In this document: in pieces, positions 49,380 through 58,212 of the stretch | Layout of the letters: each line of letters opens with the position of its first letter | Position numbering within the stretch: the stretch's first letter is position 1 | NCBI GenBank assembly: GCA_027717595.1 | Contig: JALLOF010000005.1 | Coordinates: 30,203 to 94,202 of the forward strand | DNA: 64,000 nucleotides | DNA from: Nitrospinae bacterium AH_259_B05_G02_I21 | Lineage (GTDB): Bacteria > JADFOP01 | Direction of reading: 5' to 3' | Notes under the pieces: generated by a model | Database searches by the model: none | What the model was told of the DNA's origin: nothing | Seen by the model: the letters and a program-made list of their open reading frames with translations, nothing else | Position numbers and translations under genes: made by a program

Positions 49380-50195
49380 ATGAGTGCGATTTTCCTTCAC
49401 ATTACGGTCATTTCCTATTTCCTGGCTGCCGGGGCCTTCCTCATTTTTTTCTACTCCAAGAGCAAGCGGGTCGGTGTGGCAGGCACCGCCCTTGTGCTGG
49501 TGGGATTCATCACCCATACGGCCGCGATGGCCTTGAGGGCCCAAGAGGTGGGCCACTTGCCCCTCACCAGTCTCCACGAAGCGATGACCTTCTTCTCCTG
49601 GACCATCACGCTGTTGTTCCTCATCTCGAGGTACAAATACCGGATTGAGATATTGGGGGCTTTCGTCGTGCCGCTGGCCTTTATCACCCTTGGCTACGCG
49701 GCCGTGTTGCCGAGCGAAGTCCGGCCCATCTTGCCCGTGCTCAAAAGCTCCTGGCTTGCGATCCACGTGACCTTGGCAGTGCTTGGCAACGCCGCCTTTG
49801 CCGTGACCTTCGTGGCCGGCATCATGTATCTGCTCCAAGAGCGCCAGCTTAAGCGAAAGAAGCCTGGAGCCTTCTATTACCGGCTGCCGAGCCTCGAAGT
49901 GCTCGACCAGCTTGGCTACCGCGCGCTCTCCTTCGGGTTCCCTTTCCAGACCCTTGGGATTATTACCGGCTCGCTGTGGGCGGCCTACGCCTTTGGGTCT
50001 TACTGGCGGTGGGACCCCAAGGAGACATTCACCCTCATCACCTGGTTCATCTACGCCGTGCTGCTCCACGGGCGTCTGGTGGTGGGGTGGCGTGGTCGCA
50101 GAGCGGCGTTTCTCTGCATTGTGGGCTTTTGCACCGTGATGTTCACCTTCGTGGGCCTCAGCCTTCTGACGGAAGGCTATCACTCCTTCCAGTAG
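49380..50195 (+). CDS. ccsA: Cytochrome c assembly protein (CcsA/HemX-like)
   Basis: 271 residues with eight predicted membrane helices. The tryptophan-rich heme-handling segment is GSYWRWDPKETFTLITWFIY near 204-223, and conserved histidines are in SWLAIHV and LLHGRLVVG. It belongs to the CcsA/ResC family that delivers heme to c-type cytochromes. It directly precedes hemA, an order shared with hemX. A separate HemX role in controlling HemA is possible. Confidence 0.88.
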   Translation: MSAIFLHITVISYFLAAGAFLIFFYSKSKRVGVAGTALVLVGFITHTAAMALRAQEVGHLPLTSLHEAMTFFSWTITLLFLISRYKYRIEILGAFVVPLAFITLGYAAVLPSEVRPILPVLKSSWLAIHVTLAVLGNAAFAVTFVAGIMYLLQERQLKRKKPGAFYYRLPSLEVLDQLGYRALSFGFPFQTLGIITGSLWAAYAFGSYWRWDPKETFTLITWFIYAVLLHGRLVVGWRGRRAAFLCIVGFCTVMFTFVGLSLLTEGYHSFQ

Positions 50196-50216
50196 CGAGG
50201 TTGGGCGGCATAGAGC

Positions 50217-51479
50217 ATGCGCGTTTTCCTCTACGGCACCAGTCACAAGACGGCTCCGGTGGAGTTTCGCGAACAGCTGGCGTTCCCGCCCGAGGAGCTC
50301 AAAAACGTCCTTCGCGGCCTGATCGAGGAATGCCACTTCGATGAGGCGGTCGTCCTCTCGACCTGTAACCGGGTCGAGATATATGGGCGGTCGGCTCCCA
50401 GGTACGCGAAGGCCGAGCCCATCCGCGACCTCGTAAGCCGGTTCAACGGCCTCGACCCGGAGGAGATCGACCGCCACGCCTACTTCTATCTCGATGAAGA
50501 GGCCGTGCGCCACTGCTTCCGGGTGGGCTCAAGCCTCGATTCGATGATCGTGGGCGAGCCCCAGATTACGGGACAAATCAAGGAGGCCTATTTCGAGGCG
50601 AAGAAACACCAGGCGACCGGCCCCATCCTGAACAACCTCTTCGAGCGGGCCTTTAACGTGGCCAAGCGCGTGCGGACCGAGACGGGAATCGCGAGCCACG
50701 CCGTCTCGGTCAGCTTCGCCGCCGTGGAGTTGGCCAGGAAGATTTTCGCGGACCTCAAAGACCGGTCCGTCCTGCTCGTGGGGGCCGGGGAGATGGGTGA
50801 GATGGCTGCCCGACACCTGACCAGCCACGGTGTGGAGCGGGTCCTGGTGGCCAACCGGACATACGAGCGAGCGGTGGAGATGGCCCGAGGATTCCTTGGC
50901 GAGGCGATTCCCTTCGAGGCGCTGGGGGAGCGCCTGGCCGATGCCGACATCGTTATCAGCACAACCGGCTCCTCTCAGCCCATCATCACCAAGGAGCAGG
51001 TCCAACGTGCGCTCAGGGCCCGGCGAAACCGACCGATGTTCTTTGTTGATATCGCCGTGCCCAGAGACATCGAGCCGGCGGTCAATGAGCTGGCGAACGT
51101 CTATTGCTACGATATCGACGATCTGGAGACGGTGGTGGAGTCCAACATCAAGGAGCGCCAGCGCGAAGCCGACAGGGCCGAAGAGATTCTAAGCCAGGAG
51201 GTCCAAGCCTTCGTGCAGTGGTTCGCCTCGCTCGACGCTGTTCCCACCATCGTGGAGCTGCTGGAGAAGTCCGACAAGGTCCGCCGCGAGGAGGTGGCAA
51301 AGACCCTCGCCAAGCTTGTAAACGTCGGGGAGCAGGAGCGCCAAAGCATCGAGGCTATGGCCCACGCCATCGTGAAGAAAATTCTGCACGACCCTATTGT
51401 GACCTTGAAGAAGCATTCTGGAGACGAGGAGGGAGGCAAGATTCTCGGCATCGCTCGGCGCCTCTTCAATCTCGACTGA
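50217..51479 (+). CDS. hemA: Glutamyl-tRNA reductase
   Basis: HemA, 420 residues, reduces glutamyl-tRNA to glutamate-1-semialdehyde for tetrapyrrole synthesis. The catalytic Cys is in VLSTCNRVEIYGR near residue 50. The NADPH domain has LLVGAGEMGEMAARHL, and a C-terminal helical dimer domain follows. It is first in a hemA-C-D-B series. Confidence 0.95.
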   Translation: MRVFLYGTSHKTAPVEFREQLAFPPEELKNVLRGLIEECHFDEAVVLSTCNRVEIYGRSAPRYAKAEPIRDLVSRFNGLDPEEIDRHAYFYLDEEAVRHCFRVGSSLDSMIVGEPQITGQIKEAYFEAKKHQATGPILNNLFERAFNVAKRVRTETGIASHAVSVSFAAVELARKIFADLKDRSVLLVGAGEMGEMAARHLTSHGVERVLVANRTYERAVEMARGFLGEAIPFEALGERLADADIVISTTGSSQPIITKEQVQRALRARRNRPMFFVDIAVPRDIEPAVNELANVYCYDIDDLETVVESNIKERQREADRAEEILSQEVQAFVQWFASLDAVPTIVELLEKSDKVRREEVAKTLAKLVNVGEQERQSIEAMAHAIVKKILHDPIVTLKKHSGDEEGGKILGIARRLFNLD

Positions 51480-51493
51480 GGGGGGGCGTGTCC

Positions 51494-52444
51494 GTGCGAG
51501 AGCTGGTTATCGGGACGCGGGGCAGCAGGCTGGCCCTCTGGCAGGCCGGTTGGGTCAAGGAGCGCTTGGAAGCGGCCCATCCCGGCCTCGCCTGCCGCCT
51601 CGAGACGATTACGACCACGGGGGACAAAATTCTCGATGTGGCCCTCGCAAAGGTCGGCGGCAAAGGGCTCTTCGTCAAGGAGATCGAAGAAGCCCTGCTG
51701 GCGGGCAGGATTGACCTGGCCGTCCACAGCATGAAGGATGTACCGATGGGGCTTCCCGCGGGCTTGGCCATCGTTGCCATGACTGAGCGGGAAGATCCCC
51801 GGGACGCGGTGGTCACCCGAAACGGGGCCCCCCTGCTGTCGCTCCCCGATGGGGCGGTCATAGGCACCTCGAGCCTCAGGCGCCGGGTCCAGCTCAAGCA
51901 CATGCGGGCCGATTTCGCCTTGCGGGCCCTACGGGGCAACGTCGATACCCGACTGCGCAAGCTGGAGGAGGACGACCTGGATGCCGTTATCCTTGCCGCG
52001 GCGGGGATGAAACGGCTCGGGCTGGCCGACCGGATTGTTGAGTGCCTGGCTCCGGAGCGAATGCTGCCTGCCGTCGGCCAGGGCGTGCTGGGCATCGAGG
52101 CACGCCTCGATGACGGGCGGGTCGGCGACCTCGTGGCGGCCCTCGACGACGAACTTGCCCACCGGACGGTCCTTGGAGAACGGGCGTTTCTGGGCCGACT
52201 CGAAGGTGGGTGTCAGGTCCCCATCGGGTGCTTCGGCCGGCTGGAGGGCGAGCGGTTCGTCCTTCGCGGCATGGTGGGCCATCCGCGTGGCGAGCCGATA
52301 CTGTTCGGGGAGCGGGCCGGCTCCCTGGATGAGGCCACCTCGATGGGCCAGGCATTGGCCGAGGACCTCCTCGCCCAGGGAGCCGGTCGCATCCTGGAGG
52401 AGGTCTACAGAGAAGAGGGCCACCCCTTGCCCGGGAGTGCGTAG
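51494..52444 (+). CDS. hemC: Porphobilinogen deaminase (hydroxymethylbilane synthase)
   Basis: HemC, 316 residues, joins four porphobilinogens. Motifs: VIGTRGSRLALWQAGWV, GTSSLRRRVQLKHMRAD, and the dipyrromethane-cofactor Cys in LEGGCQVPIGCF. The GTG at 51494 sits 7-8 bases after GAGGGGGGG; a GTG at 51488 would lie on that site. The frame is open far upstream by chance. Confidence 0.95.
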   Translation: MRELVIGTRGSRLALWQAGWVKERLEAAHPGLACRLETITTTGDKILDVALAKVGGKGLFVKEIEEALLAGRIDLAVHSMKDVPMGLPAGLAIVAMTEREDPRDAVVTRNGAPLLSLPDGAVIGTSSLRRRVQLKHMRADFALRALRGNVDTRLRKLEEDDLDAVILAAAGMKRLGLADRIVECLAPERMLPAVGQGVLGIEARLDDGRVGDLVAALDDELAHRTVLGERAFLGRLEGGCQVPIGCFGRLEGERFVLRGMVGHPRGEPILFGERAGSLDEATSMGQALAEDLLAQGAGRILEEVYREEGHPLPGSA

Positions 52445-52459
52445 AGGAGCACCGACCGC

Positions 52460-53266
52460 ATGCCGAGAGCGACCATGCCCCTTGCCGGGCGCCGCATCGT
52501 TGTGACCAGGCCCGAGGAGCAGGCGGTCCCCTTCGTCTCGCTCCTGGAGGCCCAGGGGGCCGAGGCCGTCTGCTTTGCGACCATCGTCATCCGCCCGCCT
52601 CAGAACTGGGGGCCGCTTGACCGCGCCCTCGATAGGCTTGAGACGTACAATTGGTGCATCTTCACCAGCGCCCGCGGCGTGGAGGCCGTCGCTGGCCGTC
52701 TTGCCGAGCGCGGCCAGGACCCAAAGGTGCTTGGGGGCATGCGGCTGGCGGCGATAGGCCCCAAGACCGCCCGGGCGATCGAGGACCTCGGGCTGACTGT
52801 GGCCTGCATGCCTAGAGAGTACCGGGCGGAGGCCATCATTGTGGCCATTGGCCCGACCAACTTCGCCGGAAGCCGTCTGCTGTTGCCCCGGGCGCGGGTG
52901 GCGCGGGAGGTTCTGCCGGAGACCATACGGGCCCTTGGGGGCATCATAGATGTGGTGGAGGCCTACCGGACCGAACCCCCGAAGCCCGCCGTCACTGCCC
53001 CCCTCGTCAAACAGTTGGAAGCCGGCCAGATCGATGCCGTGACCTTTACCAGCTCCTCGACGGTGACCAATTTCCTTACGCTGATGGGGCGGCGCGGGGC
53101 CAGGAAGCTCCTCGACGGCGTGGCCGTGGCCTGCATCGGGCCGATCACGGCGGAGACGGCCCGCGACGCCGGGCTCGACCCGGCGGTGGTGGCTGAGTCG
53201 TACACCGTCGAGGGCCTGGTGGAAGGGCTCATCCAGCATTTCGCAGCTTCTCTGGGGAATCACTAG
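52460..53266 (+). CDS. hemD: Uroporphyrinogen-III synthase
   Basis: HemD, 268 residues, closes and inverts ring D to give uroporphyrinogen III. Two Rossmann-like lobes are seen, with [20 protein letters not shown] at the start, [17 protein letters not shown] and [15 protein letters not shown]. Family sequence is poorly conserved, but the position between hemC and hemB confirms it. Confidence 0.92.
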   Translation: MPRATMPLAGRRIVVTRPEEQAVPFVSLLEAQGAEAVCFATIVIRPPQNWGPLDRALDRLETYNWCIFTSARGVEAVAGRLAERGQDPKVLGGMRLAAIGPKTARAIEDLGLTVACMPREYRAEAIIVAIGPTNFAGSRLLLPRARVAREVLPETIRALGGIIDVVEAYRTEPPKPAVTAPLVKQLEAGQIDAVTFTSSSTVTNFLTLMGRRGARKLLDGVAVACIGPITAETARDAGLDPAVVAESYTVEGLVEGLIQHFAASLGNH

Positions 53267-53268
53267 CC

Positions 53269-54249
53269 ATGACATTTCCTTTTCATCGGCCGCGCCGGCT
53301 TCGAGAGACCGAGCTACTTCGGCGCATGGTCCGCGAGACCCGCCTCTCGGTTGACGACCTCATCTACCCGCTCTTCGCCGTCCCCGGCGAAGGCGTATGC
53401 GATGAGATTCCCTCCATGCCCGGGGTCTATCGCCGCTCGGCGGATCAGCTCGTGCTCGAGGCCAAGGAGGTCCGTGAGCTGGGCATCCCGGCGGTAATCC
53501 TCTTCGGCACGCCCGAGCGCAAAGACCCCGAAGGGCGCGAAGCCTACAGGGAGGACGGCGTCGTCCAGCGGGCGGTGGTCGCCATCAAGGCACAGGTGGA
53601 TGACCTGGTCGTGGTTACCGATGTGTGTCTGTGCGCCTACACCGACCACGGTCACTGCGGCCTGGTCGTCGAGGGTCGCATAGACAACGACGCCACCTTG
53701 GAGCCGTTGGCGGCGACCGCGCTGTCGCACGTGCGGGCCGGTGCGGACATGGTCGCCCCCTCGGACATGATGGACGGGCGCATCCTGGTTATCCGCGAGC
53801 GGCTCGACGAGGAGGGCTTCGAGGGCGTGCCCATCATGTCCTATGCAGCCAAGTACGCCTCGGCGTTCTACGGGCCGTTCCGCGACGCCGTCCACGCGGC
53901 CCCGTCCTTCGGCGATCGGCGAAGCCACCAGATGGACCCGCCCAACAGCGACGAGGCCGTCCGCGAGGCCGCGCTCGACGTAGAGGAGGGGGCCGACATC
54001 GTCATGGTCAAGCCGGCGCTTCCGTACCTCGACGTCATCCGACGGATCAAGGACGAGCTCAACGTTCCCGTAGCCGCCTTCCTCGTCTCCGGCGAGTACG
54101 CGATGATCAAGGCAGCCTCGGCCAGGGGATGGCTGGAGGAAGAGCGGGCCGTCCTGGAGGTGCTTACCGGCGTCCGGCGGGCCGGGGCGGACCTCATCCT
54201 CACCTACTTCGCCAAGGATGCAGCCCGCACCCTGCGGGACCACCCCTAA
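53269..54249 (+). CDS. hemB: Porphobilinogen synthase (delta-aminolevulinic acid dehydratase)
   Basis: HemB, 326 residues, condenses two aminolevulinates. The Schiff-base lysines are in [18 protein letters not shown] and [11 protein letters not shown] cysteine-rich metal site, [18 protein letters not shown], identifies the zinc-using type. Starts 2 bp after the hemD stop. Confidence 0.96.
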   Translation: MTFPFHRPRRLRETELLRRMVRETRLSVDDLIYPLFAVPGEGVCDEIPSMPGVYRRSADQLVLEAKEVRELGIPAVILFGTPERKDPEGREAYREDGVVQRAVVAIKAQVDDLVVVTDVCLCAYTDHGHCGLVVEGRIDNDATLEPLAATALSHVRAGADMVAPSDMMDGRILVIRERLDEEGFEGVPIMSYAAKYASAFYGPFRDAVHAAPSFGDRRSHQMDPPNSDEAVREAALDVEEGADIVMVKPALPYLDVIRRIKDELNVPVAAFLVSGEYAMIKAASARGWLEEERAVLEVLTGVRRAGADLILTYFAKDAARTLRDHP

Positions 54250-54267
54250 GCGAGAAAGGACGATATC

Positions 54268-55212
54268 GTGAGCCTTCTCGTCGTCGGCAGTGTGGCTTTT
54301 GACGACGTGCGGACTCCTTTCGGGGAGGTCCGGGGGGTCCTGGGCGGATCGGCGACGTACTTCGGCATCGCCGCGAGCTACTTCGCCGACGTCAACCTGG
54401 TGGCGGTGGTCGGGGATGATTTTACGGACGAGAGCCTCGATCTCTTCCGCACCCATCGGGTCAATATCGATGGGCTCGAGCGCCGCTCTGGCAAGACCTT
54501 CCGCTGGAGCGGCGAGTACGGGTTTGACCTCAAGGAGGCGACCACGCACGCCACGCACCTCAACGTCTTCGAGACCTTCGAGCCCAAGCTTCCAGCGAGC
54601 TACCGGGCCTGCCCGTACGTCTTCCTGGCGAACATCGATCCGGTGCTCCAGCGCCAGGTCCTCGAGCAGATGGAGGCCCCCGAACTCGTGGCGTGCGATA
54701 CGATGAATTTCTGGATCGAGGGCAAGCCCAAGGAGCTCAAAGAGACGCTTCGCCACGTGGACATCCTCACCATCAATGACAGCGAAGCGCGCGAGCTGGC
54801 CAGCCAGCCCAATATCTACGAGGCCGCCCAAGCGATCCTGGCCATGGGGCCGTCCGCGCTCATTGTCAAGCGGGGCGAGTACGGGGCCCTCATGTTCAAC
54901 GAGGAGAAGGTCTTTGCCATTCCGGCCTACCCGCTGGAGGCGGTCTTCGACCCAACGGGGGCGGGGGACTCCTTTGCGGGGGGGTTTATGGGGTATCTGG
55001 CCAACGTCCGCAACGTGACGGATGCTACCTTGCGCCAGGCCATTATAATGGGAAGCGTCATGGCGAGCTTCAACGTGGAGGCCTTCAGCCTTGATCGGCT
55101 AAGGGCCGTGACGTACGATGAAATCCTCGAACGATTCAAGGCCTTTCGACGGTTGGTTCACTTCGAGGACATCGGCTCTGGGGAGCTTGCCGTCCAGCGC
55201 CTGATGATCTGA
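54268..55212 (+). CDS. PfkB-family sugar kinase
   Basis: 314 residues with both PfkB signatures: the GGSATYFGIAAS segment near the N-terminus and DPTGAGDSFAGGFMGYLANV near 228-247, with the catalytic Asp of the GAGD loop. The substrate cannot be told; relatives phosphorylate ribose, nucleosides or other sugars. It starts with GTG at 54268 and lies 18 bp after hemB. Confidence 0.9.
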   Translation: MSLLVVGSVAFDDVRTPFGEVRGVLGGSATYFGIAASYFADVNLVAVVGDDFTDESLDLFRTHRVNIDGLERRSGKTFRWSGEYGFDLKEATTHATHLNVFETFEPKLPASYRACPYVFLANIDPVLQRQVLEQMEAPELVACDTMNFWIEGKPKELKETLRHVDILTINDSEARELASQPNIYEAAQAILAMGPSALIVKRGEYGALMFNEEKVFAIPAYPLEAVFDPTGAGDSFAGGFMGYLANVRNVTDATLRQAIIMGSVMASFNVEAFSLDRLRAVTYDEILERFKAFRRLVHFEDIGSGELAVQRLMI

Positions 55213-55255
55213 GACGGCTCCTTTGTGAGGGTCGTTCGTCCCGGGGATAAGGGGG

Positions 55256-55909
55256 ATGTGTCCCGTGCGGATTATCGCGGGAGTCGCTAAGGGCCGAACC
55301 CTGAAGACCTTGCGCGGATACGATATCCGACCTACGCCCGAGAAGGTCCGCGAAAGCCTCTTTCAGCGGTTCGGTGAGCTTAGGGGCGTGCGCTTCCTCG
55401 ACGGCTTCGCCGGGAGTGGTGCCGTTGGCATCGAGGCTCTAAGCCGCGGAGCCTCCCGGGTCGTCTTCGTCGATAGCGATAGGCGGGCCTGTCGGTGCGT
55501 AGAGGAGAACCTGAAACGGGTCGGCTTTTCCGAAGAGGCGGGACGCAAGAGCCCTCGGAGGGCCCGGGGGGCCGACAACGCGGCGGCAGGTCTGAGTGGC
55601 GTCCCAGCGGAAGGGGAGGAGAGAAGCTGGGCCATCCTGCCGATGGCCATGACGCGGGCCATCGCCTCCCTCGAGCGGGCGGAGGAGGTGTTCGACATCG
55701 TCTTCCTCGACCCCCCGTATCGAAGTGAGGAGGGGCTGGTCGTCCTCAAGCGGCTCGTGGGCAGCCCCCTGCTGCTCCCCGGGAGCCGTATCTTTCTGGA
55801 GCATGCGTTCAGCGAGCAGATTGAGGGCGCCGTGGAGGCGGGCTGGAGGGTCGTGGATGCCCGCCGGTTCGGCGACACCAGGGTAACGGAGCTGGCTCGC
55901 GCCGATTAA
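55256..55909 (+). CDS. rsmD: 16S rRNA m2G966 methyltransferase RsmD, with insertion
   Basis: RsmD, 217 residues. Motifs: RIIAGVAKGRTLKTLRGYDI, RPTPEKVRESLFQRF, FLDGFAGSGAVGIEALSRGA and the NPPY-type FLDPPYR. Between the SAM site and the catalytic DPPY an extra, low-similarity stretch of about 30-40 residues (around residues 98-135, starting EEAGRKSPRRARGADN) is not usual in the family. It methylates guanine 966 in 16S rRNA. Confidence 0.88.
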   Translation: MCPVRIIAGVAKGRTLKTLRGYDIRPTPEKVRESLFQRFGELRGVRFLDGFAGSGAVGIEALSRGASRVVFVDSDRRACRCVEENLKRVGFSEEAGRKSPRRARGADNAAAGLSGVPAEGEERSWAILPMAMTRAIASLERAEEVFDIVFLDPPYRSEEGLVVLKRLVGSPLLLPGSRIFLEHAFSEQIEGAVEAGWRVVDARRFGDTRVTELARAD

Positions 55910-56063
55910 AGGGCTGCGTATTCAATAGGTTGGGTGCGCCGGCGGAAGGGCCCGAAGCGCAAAAGCTGTGGAAAAACGGAAGCCTTTCTGGAAGAGGAAA
56001 GCATCGCTCCCATAATTGGTTGATTTTACAAGGCATAGGCACATGGCTGCATTTTGCCCCCTC

Positions 56064-56072
56064 TGGTATAAT
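56064..56072 (+). promoter_or_regulatory. Extended -10 promoter for mnmA
   Basis: TGGTATAAT at 56064-56072 is a perfect extended -10 element. No good -35 is seen at the usual distance. It lies about 85 bp before mnmA, with DnaA-box-like TGTGGAAAA (55967-55975), TTTTCCACA (56100-56108) and TTTCCACAG (56113-56121) around it. Confidence 0.5.
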
Positions 56073-56156
56073 AACTTGAAAAGTGGGCAATTATGTAACT
56101 TTTCCACACCGATTTCCACAGCCCGCGCCCCCCATTTACGTTGAGGGCTAGAAGCG

Positions 56157-57302
56157 TTGAGAGAATCGGAATTTACAAAGAGCCTGGACATCGCGCCCCA
56201 CCAGCCCCGAGGGAGACGGGTCGTGGTCGCCATGAGCGGAGGGGTGGACAGTTCCGTCGCGGCGGCCCTGCTCGCCGAAGAGGGCTACGAGGTCATCGGC
56301 GTGGGCCTCCAGGTCTGGGACTACAGTGCCTCGGATGCACCGTCTCGGCGATTCGGCACCTGCTGCGCCCCGACCGACTTCGCCGACGCCCGCCGGGTGG
56401 CCGAGTCCCTGGGCGTGCCGTTTTACCTCTTCGACGTCGAGGAAGTCTTTCGCGAAGCGGTCATCGATCCGTTCGTGGCCTCGTACGCCGAGGGCCGCAC
56501 GCCAAACCCGTGCGTGTCGTGCAACCAGCGAGTCAAGTTCGATTACCTGATGGAGCGGGCACTGGCCTTAGGGGCCGACATGGTTGCCACGGGCCACTAT
56601 GCCTCGGTGGTCCGCGACCGCAGATCGGGCCGGCTGGCGGTCTCACGCGGCGTCGATCGGGACAAGGACCAGTCCTACTACCTGTTCGACCTATCCCAGA
56701 AGCAGCTTGCCCGGATCGTCTTTCCCCTATCAGGGCTCACCAAGGAGCGGGTGCGCCAAAAGGCCCGGCAACTCGGCCTCGTGGTGGCTGACAAGCCCGA
56801 GAGCCAGGAGATCTGCTTCATCTCGGATGGGGACACGGCCGGCTTCCTTGCCCGCCAGCTCGGGGAGGATGCCGTGGGTGAAGGTGAGGTGGTCTCCGCC
56901 GAGGGGACGGTAGTCGGCCGACACCGGGGATACGCCTACTACACCGTCGGGCAGCGCCGGGGCCTTGGAGTGGCGGCGGGCCTTCCTCTCTACGTCACCC
57001 ACATCGACCCGGCCGCAAACCGACTGGAGGTCGGCCCGGACGAGGCACTCTGGCGAAGGCGCCTCGATGTCGGTGGGCTCACCTGGGCCCTTCCTCCCGC
57101 TGTGGGCGAGCCGGTCCGCCTGGAGGTGCAGATTCGGTCCCGCCACGAGGCTGCGCCCGCCGCGGTTGAGCGGCTCTCGAACGGGCAGGCCCGCGTGACC
57201 TTCGAGGAGCCCCAGCGGGCCATCGCTCCTGGCCAAGCAGCCGTCTTGTACGCCGGCGACGTGGTCGTTGGCGGGGGATGGATCGAGCCCGACGGTGCGT
57301 GA
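56157..57302 (+). CDS. mnmA: tRNA 2-thiouridylase MnmA
   Basis: MnmA, 381 residues, puts sulfur on U34 of tRNA-Lys, Glu and Gln. The PP-loop is VVVAMSGGVDSSVAAALL. The two catalytic cysteines are in PNPCVSCNQRVKF and SQEICFISD. The DACK-type region GVGLQVWDYSAS is present. TTG at 56157 is the likely start; the first ATG would be inside the PP-loop. Confidence 0.94.
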   Translation: MRESEFTKSLDIAPHQPRGRRVVVAMSGGVDSSVAAALLAEEGYEVIGVGLQVWDYSASDAPSRRFGTCCAPTDFADARRVAESLGVPFYLFDVEEVFREAVIDPFVASYAEGRTPNPCVSCNQRVKFDYLMERALALGADMVATGHYASVVRDRRSGRLAVSRGVDRDKDQSYYLFDLSQKQLARIVFPLSGLTKERVRQKARQLGLVVADKPESQEICFISDGDTAGFLARQLGEDAVGEGEVVSAEGTVVGRHRGYAYYTVGQRRGLGVAAGLPLYVTHIDPAANRLEVGPDEALWRRRLDVGGLTWALPPAVGEPVRLEVQIRSRHEAAPAAVERLSNGQARVTFEEPQRAIAPGQAAVLYAGDVVVGGGWIEPDGA

Positions 57303-57336
57303 CGCCTAGCGCCCCTCGCCCAACCTCCGTCCTGCC

Positions 57337-57678
57337 CTACGACGGCTCCCAACCGTATTTCGCCGCCAGGCTGGTATAGTCCCGCTTGTTCAACAGCTTG
57401 AGCTTCACATCGGGGTAGCGTTCGCGGAATTTCCGAATCTTTTTGTGCTTCTTCGTCACGTAGGATTGCTTGATGGTTGTGAGCTCGATGTAGATGTCTT
57501 CCCCTGGTAGGTAAAAATCGGGCGTGAAGGCCTCGACCACGTTGCCCTCCTCGTCCACTTGGAGGGGGAAGGTGCGGGCTTCGTACTCCCATTGAATGTC
57601 GTAGAAGTCAAGGACCTCGGCGAACTGGCGCTCGCTTTCATTGGCAAACTGCGTTTTCGCCGGCTTCGGTTTGGTCAC
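57337..57678 (-). CDS. Small PD-(D/E)XK-like protein
   Basis: 113 residues. The pattern FTPDFYLPGEDIYIELTTIK resembles the core of PD-(D/E)XK nucleases (Asp, then Glu-x-Thr where Lys is usual), preceded by the conserved Glu-rich helix SERQFAEVLDFYDIQWEYE. Related small domains occur alone or at the N-terminus of phosphoribosyltransferases in other bacteria. Nuclease activity is doubtful because the Lys is replaced by Thr. It is convergent with mnmA. Confidence 0.65.
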   Translation of the reverse strand: MTKPKPAKTQFANESERQFAEVLDFYDIQWEYEARTFPLQVDEEGNVVEAFTPDFYLPGEDIYIELTTIKQSYVTKKHKKIRKFRERYPDVKLKLLNKRDYTSLAAKYGWEPS

Positions 57679-57820
57679 GCCGCAGCACGCCCCTTCGCAG
57701 ATCGATATTACACAACCACAAGTATGCCTGTATAATACACTATACTACATCTTGTGCCGATTGGCCAGCCCTTTTTCGGGCTCCCGGAGAGGTGAGGCAG
57801 GGGGCGGGGCAGGGCGGCTG

Positions 57821-58027
57821 TCAGGTCGCCTGGTAGCCGAGCTCTGCGACCTTGGTCTTGATCGCCTTGGCGTCGAGCTGGGCCTCGTCGTGCTCCACCA
57901 CGGCCTGGCCCGCCTCGAGGCTGACCTCCACGTGCCGCACGCCAGGGAGGCCCTTAAGCCCCTCGGTCACGCTCGCCACACAGTGGCCGCAAGTCATCCC
58001 CTCGATGGTCACGGTCGTTGTCGTCAT
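57821..58027 (-). CDS. copZ: Heavy-metal-associated domain protein (copper chaperone-like)
   Basis: 68 residues with the metal site GMTCGHCVASV. The fold and length match CopZ/Atx1-type copper chaperones. The ATG at 58027 follows AAGGAG; an in-frame ATG at 58045 is an alternative. No copper ATPase is next to it. The metal is inferred to be Cu(I). Confidence 0.9.
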   Translation of the reverse strand: MTTTTVTIEGMTCGHCVASVTEGLKGLPGVRHVEVSLEAGQAVVEHDEAQLDAKAIKTKVAELGYQAT

Positions 58028-58122
58028 CGCTCGGCTCCTTGGCATTCTCCGGTGGAAAAACCTACATTAAAAATGGGTTCCGAGCAGCCTTGGTGAACGC
58101 AGGGTTCCTAGAGGGTGACGCC

Positions 58123-58140
58123 TGTTATCAGGGGATAACA
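58123..58140. promoter_or_regulatory. Perfect inverted repeat upstream of the copZ-like gene
   Basis: TGTTATC, AGGG, GATAACA: two 7-base arms with a 4-base spacer, about 95 bp upstream of the copZ-like start. It looks like an operator, but matches no metal-sensor box I can name with confidence. Confidence 0.4.
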
Positions 58141-58212
58141 AGGATCACCCGTCGGGCGACACCAGGAGGTGTCACGACGAAAAGGTTGCTTGGGACCCAT
58201 TTTTTTTGTCCT

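Noticed and set aside
53314..54831. 505-codon minus-strand frame opposite hemB and the PfkB kinase gene
   Set aside because: It lies antisense to two clearly recognised genes and reflects GC-rich codon use. The same applies to 51929-53275, 19543-19941 and 20943-21920.
55950..56150. Replication origin
   Set aside because: DnaA-like boxes are imperfect, and neither dnaA, dnaN nor gyrB is nearby. mnmA alone is not an origin marker.
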